From contig URND01000053.1 of assembly GCA_900549105.1 (NCBI GenBank), forward strand, positions 1-18,536: a DNA stretch of 18,536 nt, read 5' to 3'. The notes under the pieces were generated by a model that saw nothing but the letters and a program-made list of their open reading frames with translations, was not told where the DNA came from and made no database searches. Source of the DNA: an uncultured Eubacteriales bacterium. GTDB lineage: Bacteria > Bacillota > Clostridia > Lachnospirales > Lachnospiraceae. Positions 1-7,376 of the stretch are shown piece by piece (the stretch's first letter is position 1; every line of letters starts with the position of its first letter). A program made the position numbers and the translations under genes.

Positions 1-139
1 TATCCAGAACATTTTCGGTTTGGTTGTAAGGATACGGCTTATAGAAAAATGGGGTAAAAATGTCTCCCAATGGTCCTCTCTTCATGAATTCGTCCACGTA
101 ATCTTTTAATCGTTCAAATTCCTCTGGTTCATACCTCAA
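1..139 (-). CDS. Partial hypothetical protein, N-terminal 46 codons
   Basis: An open frame runs from a TTG at 139 to the left edge with no stop, so only the N-terminus is present. An AAGGAG ribosome site at 148-153 lies 8 bases before the TTG, which supports this start although TTG is not ATG. The visible peptide begins with a charged, probably helical stretch (YEPEEFERLKDYVDEFMKR) and then becomes aromatic and proline-rich (FTPFFYKPYPYNQ). I do not recognise the family. It lies 25 bases after the DUF5049 gene in the same direction and is probably co-transcribed with it. Confidence 0.5.
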   Translation of the reverse strand, partial: MRYEPEEFERLKDYVDEFMKRGPLGDIFTPFFYKPYPYNQTENVLD

Positions 140-164
140 TACTCTGTCTCCTTTACATTCTGTA

Positions 165-389
165 TTATCTATTTTTCTGTCTGTCCTGTTTGGGAATGTC
201 CTCCTTTTTCTGATGCTCTTGTTCGGAAGTTTTCCCCCATATAATAAAATGGCAATATTCGCTTTTATGGTTCTGCAAATATTCCGCCAGTTCGAGAAAT
301 CCCATTTTTAGTGCAATTTTCGTAACTGCAGTCACGTCAAACATATTGGTTTCACCAGTATCCCTGACCACCAATATCTGCTCTTTCAC
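165..389 (-). CDS. DUF5049-like small protein
   Basis: This 74-codon frame has the pattern I associate with DUF5049 proteins of Firmicutes phages and mobile elements: 'VKEQILVVRDTGETNMFDV' followed by 'MGFLELAEYLQNHKSEYCHFI'. No biochemical role is known to me. The C-terminus is a hydrophilic Lys/Gln/Glu tail. The start is uncertain. The best ATG-like codon in frame is a GTG at 387-389, but the only good ribosome site (GGAAGGAG) is more than 20 bases upstream. The same frame stays open upstream through the codons for AGTVIEPI, without ATG, GTG or TTG, back to a stop. Either the GTG is used weakly, a rare start such as ATA is used, or the 5' end has been altered. Confidence 0.6.
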   Translation of the reverse strand: MKEQILVVRDTGETNMFDVTAVTKIALKMGFLELAEYLQNHKSEYCHFIIWGKTSEQEHQKKEDIPKQDRQKNR

Positions 390-467
390 AATAGGTTCTA
401 TTACAGTTCCAGCTCCTTCCCTTTTCTTTTTGCCCTCTTTACTTCTGAAAATCTAAGGGGCCGGTCC

Positions 468-543
468 GGACTGGCTTTGCCAGTCCTCTGCAAGATACGG
501 ATTTTGCCGTACAAAATCCATCTTGTTAGGGGAGATCCCCTAA
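468..543. repeat. Three adjacent perfect hairpins, oriT-like candidate
   Basis: Three dyads follow one another. The first is GGACTGGC (468-475) with GCCAGTCC (479-486). The second is GGATTTTG (499-506) with CAAAATCC (512-519), extended by CAAGAT (491-496) with ATCTTG (520-525). The third is TTAGGGGA (526-533) with TCCCCTAA (536-543), followed by a run of C. Several adjacent inverted repeats beside a short G/C-rich dyad is a common layout for a conjugative transfer origin, and the block resembles non-coding blocks I associate with Clostridia conjugative elements. No relaxase gene is in the window, so the oriT reading is an inference; terminators or a structured RNA remain possible. Confidence 0.4.
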
Positions 544-550
544 TACCCCC

Positions 551-833
551 ATATCAGCCTCAAAAAGCTGATATCATTCACAATTTTTTGCTATCAATTC
601 CGCGGATATTACGCGAAAATCTGATAGCAGAAAAGGGAAACTGACAGCAGTTTCCCCTCAAATCACATACTGCCTGCTATCAGCTTCATATATCTGATAG
701 CAGGCAGTATGGAGTATGATATCATCAAAGGCTTTGTGATATCACATTCCAAGGTTATCTGCTATCAGTCAATTAAACCTGATAGCAGAATTCCACTTTT
801 GTTTTTGATACTAGGTTGCCGCATTTGATAGCA
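551..833. repeat. Iterated TGATAGCA / TGCTATCA inverted-repeat array
   Basis: The 8-mer TGATAGCA or its complement TGCTATCA occurs seven times: 589-596, 622-629, 675-682, 695-702, 760-767, 780-787 and 826-833. A near copy, TGACAGCA, is at 642-649. Six copies form three head-to-head pairs, each making a hairpin. Other dyads lie between them: ATATCAGC (551-558) with GCTGATAT (567-574), GGGAAACTG (635-643) with CAGTTTCCC (648-656), and TGATATCA (717-724) with TGATATCA (737-744). The last four dyad centres (about 645, 688, 730 and 773) are 42-43 bp apart. This looks like a binding-site array for a replication, transfer or regulatory protein. Confidence 0.7.
666..711. repeat. 18-bp perfect stem, 10-nt loop hairpin
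   Basis: Bases 666-683 pair perfectly with 694-711 around a 10-nt AT-rich loop. This is the longest dyad of the array. It contains two of the TGCTATCA/TGATAGCA copies. Neither strand has a T-run after the stem, so a simple intrinsic terminator is unlikely. A cruciform-forming binding site or a structured single-stranded element fits better. Confidence 0.75.
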
Positions 834-918
834 TCCCTTGACCTGCTGTTTAAAATAGTTCTGTTTTTCCCAATCCATTCTGCATTGATGTTCTTTATAT
901 TAAGATTTTATATCTCTG

Positions 919-2433
919 TCATTGACGGTTCCCATAAAATCGTTCCAGTGCTTTCTCGAAGGCACCTATCCCGGAAAAAAAGCTTCCTATCTTTACATCT
1001 TCAAACAGGTAAGGCATAGCGCTATATAAAGCTTCAAAAATACTGGTTAAGACATTCACTACAATCGAATTTCCTGCCTGCTTATATGCCTGGCTGTTAC
1101 TGATGCCCGCTTCCAGGACCTTCTGGTAATCTTCATCATCAAAACCCATCAGCCTGAAGCACTCTAATGGTGTAAGCCGCCTGATACGAAGGATTGATTC
1201 CAGCCTGCACAGGGAATTTCCCTGCGCAGTGATTGTCGGGCAGATGGTCCCATGTCCCTGTACCCGGCCCCGTTTTCCGGCAGCATTCGGATAGGCGATA
1301 TTTACAACTCCCTCTGCCATACATTCCTCGTAGCCTTTTACGGTGTCCTGCCGCACCAGAATGATGTTATCCTTCTGTACGGAGGTAATCGCATAGCTGC
1401 ACCAAGGCTTATCCTTTAGTTCCAGGTGCTGTTCGACTCTTCCCTCTTCATTATATCTTCCACGGATTGCCCCCACTTGCAAAATCTTTGTCTGGTCGTG
1501 GCTCGCAAGCTGGGTATTGGCAGTTCCCATCCCTGATAGTATAACACTCTGTTGGGAATTTCCAATACTTCCGACCACGGCTATTTTATTTCTTCCGGCA
1601 CCGCTTGCCAGCAAAGTAGGGCTGGAACCGATTGCAGAGTATACCCTGCCAGTCTGGGGATCGCCAAGATACCCCTGAACCTGTCCAACTTTATACAGTT
1701 TATTTTCCCACTGTTTCAGTTCCTCTTCCCCAGGCATATACAGAAGCGCTTTCCGCTCCTTCATGTCTGTAATCAGTTTCTGCACTTTATCATCTGACAG
1801 ATAATATTTCTCATCTACCTCATCTTCAAGGATATCCATCAGCCGCCTCCCGTTTTCCATTGGCTCTGGGAATACGAATTTTCCATTATCACATTCCTTT
1901 TTAATCAGGACGAGGTATACCCGTTCCCGGTTTTGCGGAATCCCATAATTTTTCGCGTTCAATATCTTCCAATAGGTGTTGTATCCATATTCCTGCAATT
2001 CCTGCTCAAATAGACGGAATGTGCTGTTTAGAAACCTTGCCTGAACAATATTTTTTACATTCTCATAAATTCCAAACATCGGCTTTACTTCCCGGATAAC
2101 CCGAAGCCACTCTACAAGGAGAGAGGACCTTGTTTTATCCAGATTCTTTGAGCCGCATTTTTCACAAAAATCCCGTTTGCTCCAATGTACCTGCAGCGGG
2201 TTTACCTCATGCCCGCAATCTCTGCACCTCCAGACGGAACCGGCCAGCTTCCCACTTAGGGAGAAATCCTGACACGGGCTTCCACCGCAGATAAAGTTGA
2301 AATAAGGTAGCTTTTTCTCATCAACTTTCGTAATATCCCCAAGGTTGGCACTCTCGTCAACCCCATGTATGGCGCAATAACTTTTTACTGCATATTTGTC
2401 AAACTCACAAAAATTTATTAATTTATAATCCAA
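919..2433 (-). CDS. Circularly permuted DNA (cytosine-5) methyltransferase
   Basis: This enzyme transfers a methyl group from S-adenosylmethionine to C5 of cytosine in a specific DNA site. Visible motifs are: motif II around NFCEFDKYA (residues 7-15), catalytic motif IV GGSPCQDFS with Cys54, a CxxC...CxxC zinc-ribbon insert (Cys70, 73, 90 and 93), motif VI ENV (124-126), motif VIII QNRER (167-171), a variable target-recognition region around 230-400, motif IX RRLTPLECFRLMGF, and motif X AGNS (453-456). Motif I, FSGIGAFEKAL (486-496), normally N-terminal, is at the extreme C-terminus. Joining the C-terminal ERFYGNRQ to the N-terminal DYKLINFCE recreates the normal order, so this is a true permutation. 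The frame opens just after a TAG and TTG at 2433 is its only usable start. No restriction endonuclease is nearby, so it is an orphan enzyme here. Confidence 0.93.
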   Translation of the reverse strand: MDYKLINFCEFDKYAVKSYCAIHGVDESANLGDITKVDEKKLPYFNFICGGSPCQDFSLSGKLAGSVWRCRDCGHEVNPLQVHWSKRDFCEKCGSKNLDKTRSSLLVEWLRVIREVKPMFGIYENVKNIVQARFLNSTFRLFEQELQEYGYNTYWKILNAKNYGIPQNRERVYLVLIKKECDNGKFVFPEPMENGRRLMDILEDEVDEKYYLSDDKVQKLITDMKERKALLYMPGEEELKQWENKLYKVGQVQGYLGDPQTGRVYSAIGSSPTLLASGAGRNKIAVVGSIGNSQQSVILSGMGTANTQLASHDQTKILQVGAIRGRYNEEGRVEQHLELKDKPWCSYAITSVQKDNIILVRQDTVKGYEECMAEGVVNIAYPNAAGKRGRVQGHGTICPTITAQGNSLCRLESILRIRRLTPLECFRLMGFDDEDYQKVLEAGISNSQAYKQAGNSIVVNVLTSIFEALYSAMPYLFEDVKIGSFFSGIGAFEKALERFYGNRQ

Positions 2434-2441
2434 TTCCCTTC

Positions 2442-2491
2442 TTAGAGGGTGTAGCTACACATTTTACCCGGGATTACCTCTTACCTCCTTT
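2442..2491 (-). promoter_or_regulatory. Leader of methyltransferase gene: SD, mini-ORF, 12-bp palindrome
   Basis: A strong AAAGGAGGT site at 2483-2491 is too far from the methyltransferase TTG (2433) to serve it directly. Between them is a six-codon frame, ATG at 2462 to TAA at 2442-2444 (MCSYTL), followed by GAAGGGAA and then the TTG. A perfect 12-bp palindrome, GTGTAGCTACAC, lies at 2449-2460 inside the mini-ORF. This could be a reinitiation leader, an operator, or both. It is seen in sequence only; the regulatory role is inferred. Confidence 0.4.
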
Positions 2492-2616
2492 CAAATGTTT
2501 GAATGTAATCAGTTTCCGAATAAGTTACGAGCTACTGGTACAAATTAAATTTCTATGACTGCTGAATTTTTATTGGATTGGGCTTAACCACCCCCTTTCA
2601 AAGATTTGCCTTCATC

Positions 2617-3522
2617 TTATCTTGCCTTATGTCTCGTTTTTTTCTCTATCTGTGCCGCCGGTTGGATTGCAAGGCTTTCGGCATCAAACTGGAACACCAT
2701 ATTAGAGACCTGGACAGGGAACACTTCTGCTCTTTTATCCATCTCATTGCTCTTTTTTACTATTTCCTGCAAAGTTTCCAAACTGTGTCCTGATATTGGA
2801 CAGACAAGGATTTTATCATTTGATAACGGCATAACATACAGGTCATCATCCAAACGCCTTGAGATTTCACTCAAACCCTCGGGATAGAACATGATTGCAA
2901 TCCCATTCTCGCTGTACACCCCGTAATAGTCTTTTGTGTCTGGAAGCGCCCCGCTTAATGCCCCTAATGTATGAGCCAGAACAGCTCTGCTCGTATCCAA
3001 AACCGTCTGAAAGCGTTCATTCATATCGAAATATTTGACTTTATCAAATAATTCCTGTACCGTAAGTCCCCACTGCTTTAAATGTTCATTTTGGACAGGT
3101 CTTTTATAATCCAGAGGCCACTGTTCATCCTCGTCATAGACTTCATCAAAGAACTGAAAATATACAGCCATATCCCCAACAGGCAGATATGGTATATCAT
3201 TCCCTTCCAGCTTTTCGGCTGCCTTTTCAAAATTAGCCGCCCAAATCGTAACATTTTCTAACTGCTCAATCGTTTCAATAGCACGCTTTTTTTCAAAATA
3301 ATCGCAGATACTGCTTACCTGGGCCGTTAATTCGCCTTCTTTCCACTGTCTATATAAGCTATGGATTGACAATGACTGGCTACACACAGGCGGCTGCATA
3401 AGTTCAAGGGCTATTTCCTCATTGTCCGTACCTTCTGCTATTACTATCAATCTCTGATGCTCTTCATCAATGTGACGCCCAAGTTCTGTAATCAGTCCCT
3501 GTTTATATTCTTCATATGTCAT
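2617..3522 (-). CDS. DUF5688-like protein, array copy 8
   Basis: Last of eight consecutive paralogues in transcription order; 301 residues with no signal peptide or membrane segment, so probably cytoplasmic. Family marks are: the N-terminal 'AEGTDNEEI' with a Cys at 47 (PPVCSQ), the central PYLPVGDMAVYFQF (111-124), LKQWGLTVQELF (148-159), the degenerate glycine motif ENGIAIMFYP (205-214), DDLYVMP (226-232), and the C-terminal VSNMVFQFD. The ATG overlaps the stop of the previous copy (ATGA), which implies translational coupling, and an AAGGGTG site lies just upstream. It is one of the more diverged members: the usual G-x-G-A of the glycine motif is changed. Function unknown. Confidence 0.75.
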   Translation of the reverse strand: MTYEEYKQGLITELGRHIDEEHQRLIVIAEGTDNEEIALELMQPPVCSQSLSIHSLYRQWKEGELTAQVSSICDYFEKKRAIETIEQLENVTIWAANFEKAAEKLEGNDIPYLPVGDMAVYFQFFDEVYDEDEQWPLDYKRPVQNEHLKQWGLTVQELFDKVKYFDMNERFQTVLDTSRAVLAHTLGALSGALPDTKDYYGVYSENGIAIMFYPEGLSEISRRLDDDLYVMPLSNDKILVCPISGHSLETLQEIVKKSNEMDKRAEVFPVQVSNMVFQFDAESLAIQPAAQIEKKTRHKAR

Positions 3523-4460
3523 TCATTTACACCCTTCAACCATTCGCGTATGGTCAGCAATTTGTTCTTGTTCTCCGATGGTGAATAGTGGAAACCATGA
3601 CTTGATATGGCATACCCAGCCAAGCTGTGTCGAACCTGACGGTTCCCATTCTTGTGGACATCTTCAATGGAAAATGCTGGTGCCAGTGCTCCCATAGTAT
3701 CAGGCAGGATATAAGCCTCCCTCTCTGAATATGGCAAAATATAAAAGCTATCCGGCATCAGGCGGCTAAGTTCCTGTAAGGTATCCCAGTATAATACACT
3801 TGCCGCTCCTCCAGGTCCCGTGACCACATAACCAAGGCTATCCTCTGCCTCTCCATTGTTCAGACAGCACGAAATACCTTCCAGCACATTTTCAATCTTC
3901 TCACACAACGGATAGATTTTGCTCTCCATGGATACCAGCGAATGTTCCAGTACAAAATTATGAAAATCACTTTTTCTCATTTTCCAGGATGCCAGATGTT
4001 TATTGGTTACTTCTGCCTGATAATAACGCCCGTCTCCCAGCGGTGCGTGAAACATATAGTAGAGCACCATGTCCCCCATAACCTGGTAAGGCATATCATT
4101 CTTTTTCAGGGCTTCCAGGTCACTTCTATGGTTTGCGGCATATACTGCCACATATTCCGGCTGTTCCAACTGGCCTACTGCAATACGCAGATCTTCCGCT
4201 TCCGCATCAGAGAACACTTCCATCGCCCGGTCTGCCAATTCCTCTTCCCAGGTGTCAAACATCTCCGCTCTCAAAAAAGCCTCCCTTACCGGAATGACGG
4301 GGCAGTACCGCCCCTCCTGCTCAAATAAAATTGTGATTCCCTCGGTCGGGAGACCCCTAGCCACCGTTCTAACTTCCCCGCGAATTGCGGAATCCTCAAA
4401 AGCGGAACGAATACATTGCTGGTAAGCATCTGAAAACTGTTTATATAATTTGAGGTTCAT
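3519..4460 (-). CDS. DUF5688-like protein, array copy 7
   Basis: This 313-residue member is closest by eye to copy 1 (9326-10240). Both carry 'GLP.E.IT..F' and 'RYCP' near residues 37-54, PY...GDM at about 124-131, and the unusual TGPGGAA..LY (214-224), followed by ILPYSERE. I start it at the ATG at 4460 because AAAGGAG lies 8 bases before it. The frame extends upstream to 4526, but that part overlaps the terminator-like hairpin and lacks a ribosome site. The tail (HSLAGYAISSHGFHYS) replaces the usual 'LS..V..Y' ending. It lies 62 bases after copy 6 and overlaps copy 8 by 4 bases. Function unknown. Confidence 0.78.
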   Translation of the reverse strand: MNLKLYKQFSDAYQQCIRSAFEDSAIRGEVRTVARGLPTEGITILFEQEGRYCPVIPVREAFLRAEMFDTWEEELADRAMEVFSDAEAEDLRIAVGQLEQPEYVAVYAANHRSDLEALKKNDMPYQVMGDMVLYYMFHAPLGDGRYYQAEVTNKHLASWKMRKSDFHNFVLEHSLVSMESKIYPLCEKIENVLEGISCCLNNGEAEDSLGYVVTGPGGAASVLYWDTLQELSRLMPDSFYILPYSEREAYILPDTMGALAPAFSIEDVHKNGNRQVRHSLAGYAISSHGFHYSPSENKNKLLTIREWLKGVNE

Positions 4461-4486
4461 ATTCTTATCTCCTTTATGATTAAATG

Positions 4487-4531
4487 AAAAAAGCAGGTTC
4501 TTTTCTGAATCGCTCTGAAAAGTCACCTGCT
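4487..4531 (-). terminator. Intrinsic terminator or attenuator between array copies 6 and 7
   Basis: On the minus strand AGCAGGT (4531-4525) pairs with ACCTGCT (4498-4492). Inner pairing of CTTTT with AAAAG strengthens the stem, which is followed directly by a run of six T (4492-4487). The 5' arm overlaps the last codons of copy 6 and the hairpin ends shortly before the ribosome site of copy 7. It could split the eight-gene array into two expression blocks. Confidence 0.6.
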
Positions 4532-5455
4532 ATGGTTTTTATTCACTTTTGGCTTCTGCCGCATCCTTTGACTTGTTTTACGGATCTCATCTGTTTTCCG
4601 GCTATAAACATAAATATAATCGGATAAATCTTTTTCCCTCTGCTGAAAACCATTTTGTTTAGAGTCGTAGAGGGTTTCCTGAATCCATTTTCTTCCGTCC
4701 CTGTTTTTATTTGATAATGCCACGCATTGATTGATACTTGTAGGAAATAGTATCATATCGCCACCCAGTTTATCTGACAGCTCGTGTACTTTTTCTTTGT
4801 ATAAAAAAGCAGAAGCACCCCAGTAAAAGCTCTCTGTTGTCATAATGTAGATATCCTTCTTTTCCGGTTCTGTCCCAAACGGTTCCACGGAAACAGCCCT
4901 TTGATTTTCCGGATTATCAAGCGACCACTGATAAAGGGTATCAAAATCCATTCCAAACTCATTCAGCATTTCACTTGTCACTCTTAAATTAAGGTGCATA
5001 TCTTCAAGCAAACAATCTGTTGAATGATAAATAATCCTCAATACAATGGCAAGGTCCCCGTCTCCATATAGCTTATGTGGGAAATTGTCCAATACCTCTT
5101 GATTTCTTTTCGCGTTCATCAATGTCGGAACTACTAGATTTGGCGATAACACCCCCATCTCTTTAAATGCGGCTTTGGTGATCCGGTCATCCCGCAATAA
5201 AAACTCTAGCGAATTCCTGACTACCAGCCACAGGGGTTCTCCCAACTGTGTATGACGGTTATATGCTACAAAAGGAAATATTTCTGAGCCTTTCTCTGGG
5301 CTGCCCTGTAAACTGATCACACAGCCATCCGAAATATGGTCAGGCAGCACCACCTTCCACCCTAATCCCATCTTTTGTAAATTATTGTTTAATTCATATA
5401 CAAAGGTTTCATAAAATTCCCTTTTCTCTATGATTGAATATCTATCGTTTCTCAA
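4523..5455 (-). CDS. DUF5688-like protein, array copy 6
   Basis: This 310-residue protein has the canonical DUF5688 layout: an N-terminal domain, 'VVPTLMNAKRNQEVLDNFPHK', GDGDLAIVLRI, LNLRVTSEMLNEFGM, the WGASAFLYKEKVHELSDKLGG segment, DMILFPTSI, and LSDYIYVYS. It pairs with copy 5; both have 'VPT.MN...N.E.L...P', and both lack the N-terminal 'EG..E...Cys' signature of the other six. The first in-frame start is TTG at 5455. A GGGGGAGGG run sits almost against it, closer than ideal, and the stop of copy 5 is only 9 bases away, so coupled translation is likely. The C-terminus is Lys/Arg-rich. Function unknown. Confidence 0.82.
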   Translation of the reverse strand: MRNDRYSIIEKREFYETFVYELNNNLQKMGLGWKVVLPDHISDGCVISLQGSPEKGSEIFPFVAYNRHTQLGEPLWLVVRNSLEFLLRDDRITKAAFKEMGVLSPNLVVPTLMNAKRNQEVLDNFPHKLYGDGDLAIVLRIIYHSTDCLLEDMHLNLRVTSEMLNEFGMDFDTLYQWSLDNPENQRAVSVEPFGTEPEKKDIYIMTTESFYWGASAFLYKEKVHELSDKLGGDMILFPTSINQCVALSNKNRDGRKWIQETLYDSKQNGFQQREKDLSDYIYVYSRKTDEIRKTSQRMRQKPKVNKNHSR

Positions 5456-5464
5456 ACCCTCCCC

Positions 5465-6370
5465 CTATCTGCCTCGTTTTTTCGTTTCTTTTAACTGGCT
5501 GGGAGTAATCATACGAAACTGTGCGGTTTCACAATTATAGTGGTATAGATTCCCAGACAGGGGCTTTATACTTCCAGTGATTACCTCTTTACTACTGTGT
5601 AGTGCATTAGATATATAATCTATGCCCTTTTGGTCTAAAAGCGGCATTGCCAAAAAATGGTCAACGCTCATAGGAACCAATAAGATATCATCCCCCATAG
5701 TTTCTGCAAGTTCATACATTCTGGTTTTGTAAAGAATACCTGCAGCGCCTAAATGTTGACCAGTATTCGTTACCACATAGAAGGGAGGTAAATCCTCTAC
5801 TGTTTCATCGGGTGATATAATATCTATCATCTTGTGCAACTCTATCATCTGTACAGACTCAACATTCCTCGGATTATCCAGGGCCATTTGATAAAGTTCA
5901 TCATACCTCAGCCCCCATCCCTGTAAGATATCGTCTGTTACCACAAGGTTGAGATTGATACCGCCCAGGGACTGATATGCAATTTGAAGTATAACTGCTA
6001 AATCTTCAAACCTTGAATATGGAACGGTTTTCAATAGTTCCTCATTTTCCTCTGTGTTCATAAAAGTGGGAATTACCATATCTGCATGAAAAAGCCCCAT
6101 ATCCATCAGTGCACATTTTGTGCTCTCATCATCAAAGAAATCCTGTGTTGCTTTCCGTGCAGCGACTCCCCAGGGCATCCCCTGCAAAAACTCCTGGTAA
6201 TAATCGTGAACTTTAATCGGAGGAAAATCATGCCCTCCACCATGGATTACCACCAAAACTTCTTCTCTGCCGCCTGTGTTCTCATACTTAGCCCGCCATG
6301 GAACACCCAGCATTTTTAAATTATAGTTGACTTCATGGGTAAAAAACTGGATGAATTCTTCATATTCCAT
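5465..6370 (-). CDS. DUF5688-like protein, array copy 5
   Basis: The most typical DUF5688 member here, 301 residues. Visible marks are: VIPTFMNTEENEELLKTVPY (99-118), FEDLAVILQIAY (121-132), INLNLVVTDDILQGWGLRYDELYQMALDNP, an HLGAAGILYKTRMYELAETMGD segment, DILLVPMS, and LSGNLYHYNCE near the C-terminus. An AAGGAGG site lies about 10 bases before the ATG at 6370. Copy 6 is its closest relative in the window. No membrane segments or catalytic motifs are recognisable, and the family's biochemical role is not known to me. Confidence 0.87.
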   Translation of the reverse strand: MEYEEFIQFFTHEVNYNLKMLGVPWRAKYENTGGREEVLVVIHGGGHDFPPIKVHDYYQEFLQGMPWGVAARKATQDFFDDESTKCALMDMGLFHADMVIPTFMNTEENEELLKTVPYSRFEDLAVILQIAYQSLGGINLNLVVTDDILQGWGLRYDELYQMALDNPRNVESVQMIELHKMIDIISPDETVEDLPPFYVVTNTGQHLGAAGILYKTRMYELAETMGDDILLVPMSVDHFLAMPLLDQKGIDYISNALHSSKEVITGSIKPLSGNLYHYNCETAQFRMITPSQLKETKKRGR

Positions 6371-6393
6371 CTTTGTCTGTCCTCCTTGAGATT

Positions 6394-7356
6394 TTATCTG
6401 CTTTGCTTTTTACCGACCAGTGTTTTCTCATGATTCATAGTTGTCTCCAATTTCTGATCAATGACAGCCTGTAATTGTTCTATACCACCCTTGAGCCTGT
6501 AAAACTTCCCCTCTGTATACGAATAAACCTGCCTGGACAAAAATAACCGCGCGTCCGTATCCTCCGTATACTCCCGGATTTTTCTTTGTACCCACATATC
6601 CTGTATACGGCTTTCCGGTAATATGGCCGCTTTTCGTTCTGAATACGGTACGATTATGACCCGCTCATGAAAAGCCTCTTCAAATTGACGCAGCACTTCG
6701 GGGTAAAGTATCGCCCCGGCACCGTTCAATCCATACAGCTCATATGGCGCATTGTAGATATCTTCTGCTCTTGCAATCACAGGTATATGGCCAAAATCAT
6801 ATGGTTGAAGGCTTTCCACCCAGTCATAAGCACAGGCACCGATTTTCTGTGCCTCGCATTGCCTAACAATATTGAATAATTCTTCGGCTGAAAACTTCCA
6901 TTTTAGGAGATGGTCTTTTGTTACAATACTTTCCATTGTACCGCCGAAAGGCAGCTCATAATCAAACCTGAAATATACTGCCATGTCACCTACTGCCAAA
7001 TATGGTATACCCTTACCCCGCAGGATTTCTTTGCTTTTCTCAAAGTTTGTTACACAGGCTAAAACACTTTCTATGCATTCCACCTGTTCTCTTTGTACTG
7101 TACCAAACTCCCGGAAACAATCCAATGTATCCTTCACAATAGAAAACATTGGTCTAGCATTTTTGCAATAATCCGAATAAATTTCCTGAAGGTCTATGCA
7201 ATGACAGATTTTATCGCCTAAATCCAGGGTTGCCTTTTCCAGCGATAACCCTTCCCCTATCACGACCGGTCTGATGGAATAACCATGCTGGTCTAAAAGT
7301 TCTGCTATTTTTTGTAGATAAGCAACCTTAAATTGGTCATAGTTTATTAAGTTCAT
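6394..7356 (-). CDS. DUF5688-like protein, array copy 4
   Basis: A protein of about 320 residues. It has the N-terminal 'GEGLSLEKATLD' with the Cys-rich KICHCID, then IPYLAVGDMAVYFRF, LLKWKFSAEELFNIV, LNGAGAILYPEVL, RVIIVPYSERKAAILP, and LSRQVYSYTEGKFYRL. The central motif matches copy 8, while the PYSER segment matches copy 7, so it is a mosaic between subgroups by eye. ATG at 7356 is preceded directly by an in-frame TTG at 7359; the AGGTGG site fits the TTG slightly better. It begins about 20 bases after copy 3. Function unknown. Confidence 0.78.
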   Translation of the reverse strand: MNLINYDQFKVAYLQKIAELLDQHGYSIRPVVIGEGLSLEKATLDLGDKICHCIDLQEIYSDYCKNARPMFSIVKDTLDCFREFGTVQREQVECIESVLACVTNFEKSKEILRGKGIPYLAVGDMAVYFRFDYELPFGGTMESIVTKDHLLKWKFSAEELFNIVRQCEAQKIGACAYDWVESLQPYDFGHIPVIARAEDIYNAPYELYGLNGAGAILYPEVLRQFEEAFHERVIIVPYSERKAAILPESRIQDMWVQRKIREYTEDTDARLFLSRQVYSYTEGKFYRLKGGIEQLQAVIDQKLETTMNHEKTLVGKKQSR

Positions 7357-7376
7357 CAATCCACTAACCCACCTAC

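Larger units (their letters stand above)
390..918. other. Non-coding region of ~530 bp with dense inverted repeats
   Basis: No credible gene is visible on either strand between the DUF5049 start and the methyltransferase stop. The stretch 468-789 is packed with nine consecutive inverted repeats, described in the separate entries. The flanks (390-467 and 834-918) are AT-rich and show nothing that I can assign. A 67-codon plus-strand frame that begins here runs antisense into the methyltransferase and looks fortuitous. Confidence 0.7.

Noticed and set aside
551..833. CRISPR array
   Set aside because: The repeats are only 8 bp, alternate in orientation to form hairpins, and have no uniform spacers; no cas gene is present.
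468..918. Retron or group II intron RNA
   Set aside because: There is no reverse transcriptase in the window, and the hairpins are small separate dyads without a recognisable intron core.
816..1019. Plus-strand 67-codon frame beside a TTGATA...TTTAAA promoter-like pair (825-854)
   Set aside because: It runs antisense through the methyltransferase motif I codons, has no ribosome site, and begins before the supposed promoter ends.
919..2433. Restriction-modification system
   Set aside because: No endonuclease-like gene flanks the methyltransferase; the neighbours are the DUF5688-like array and a non-coding region.
4461..4526. 22-codon N-terminal extension of array copy 7
   Set aside because: It would be encoded through the terminator hairpin and has no ribosome site, while the ATG at 4460 has an excellent one and fits the family length.
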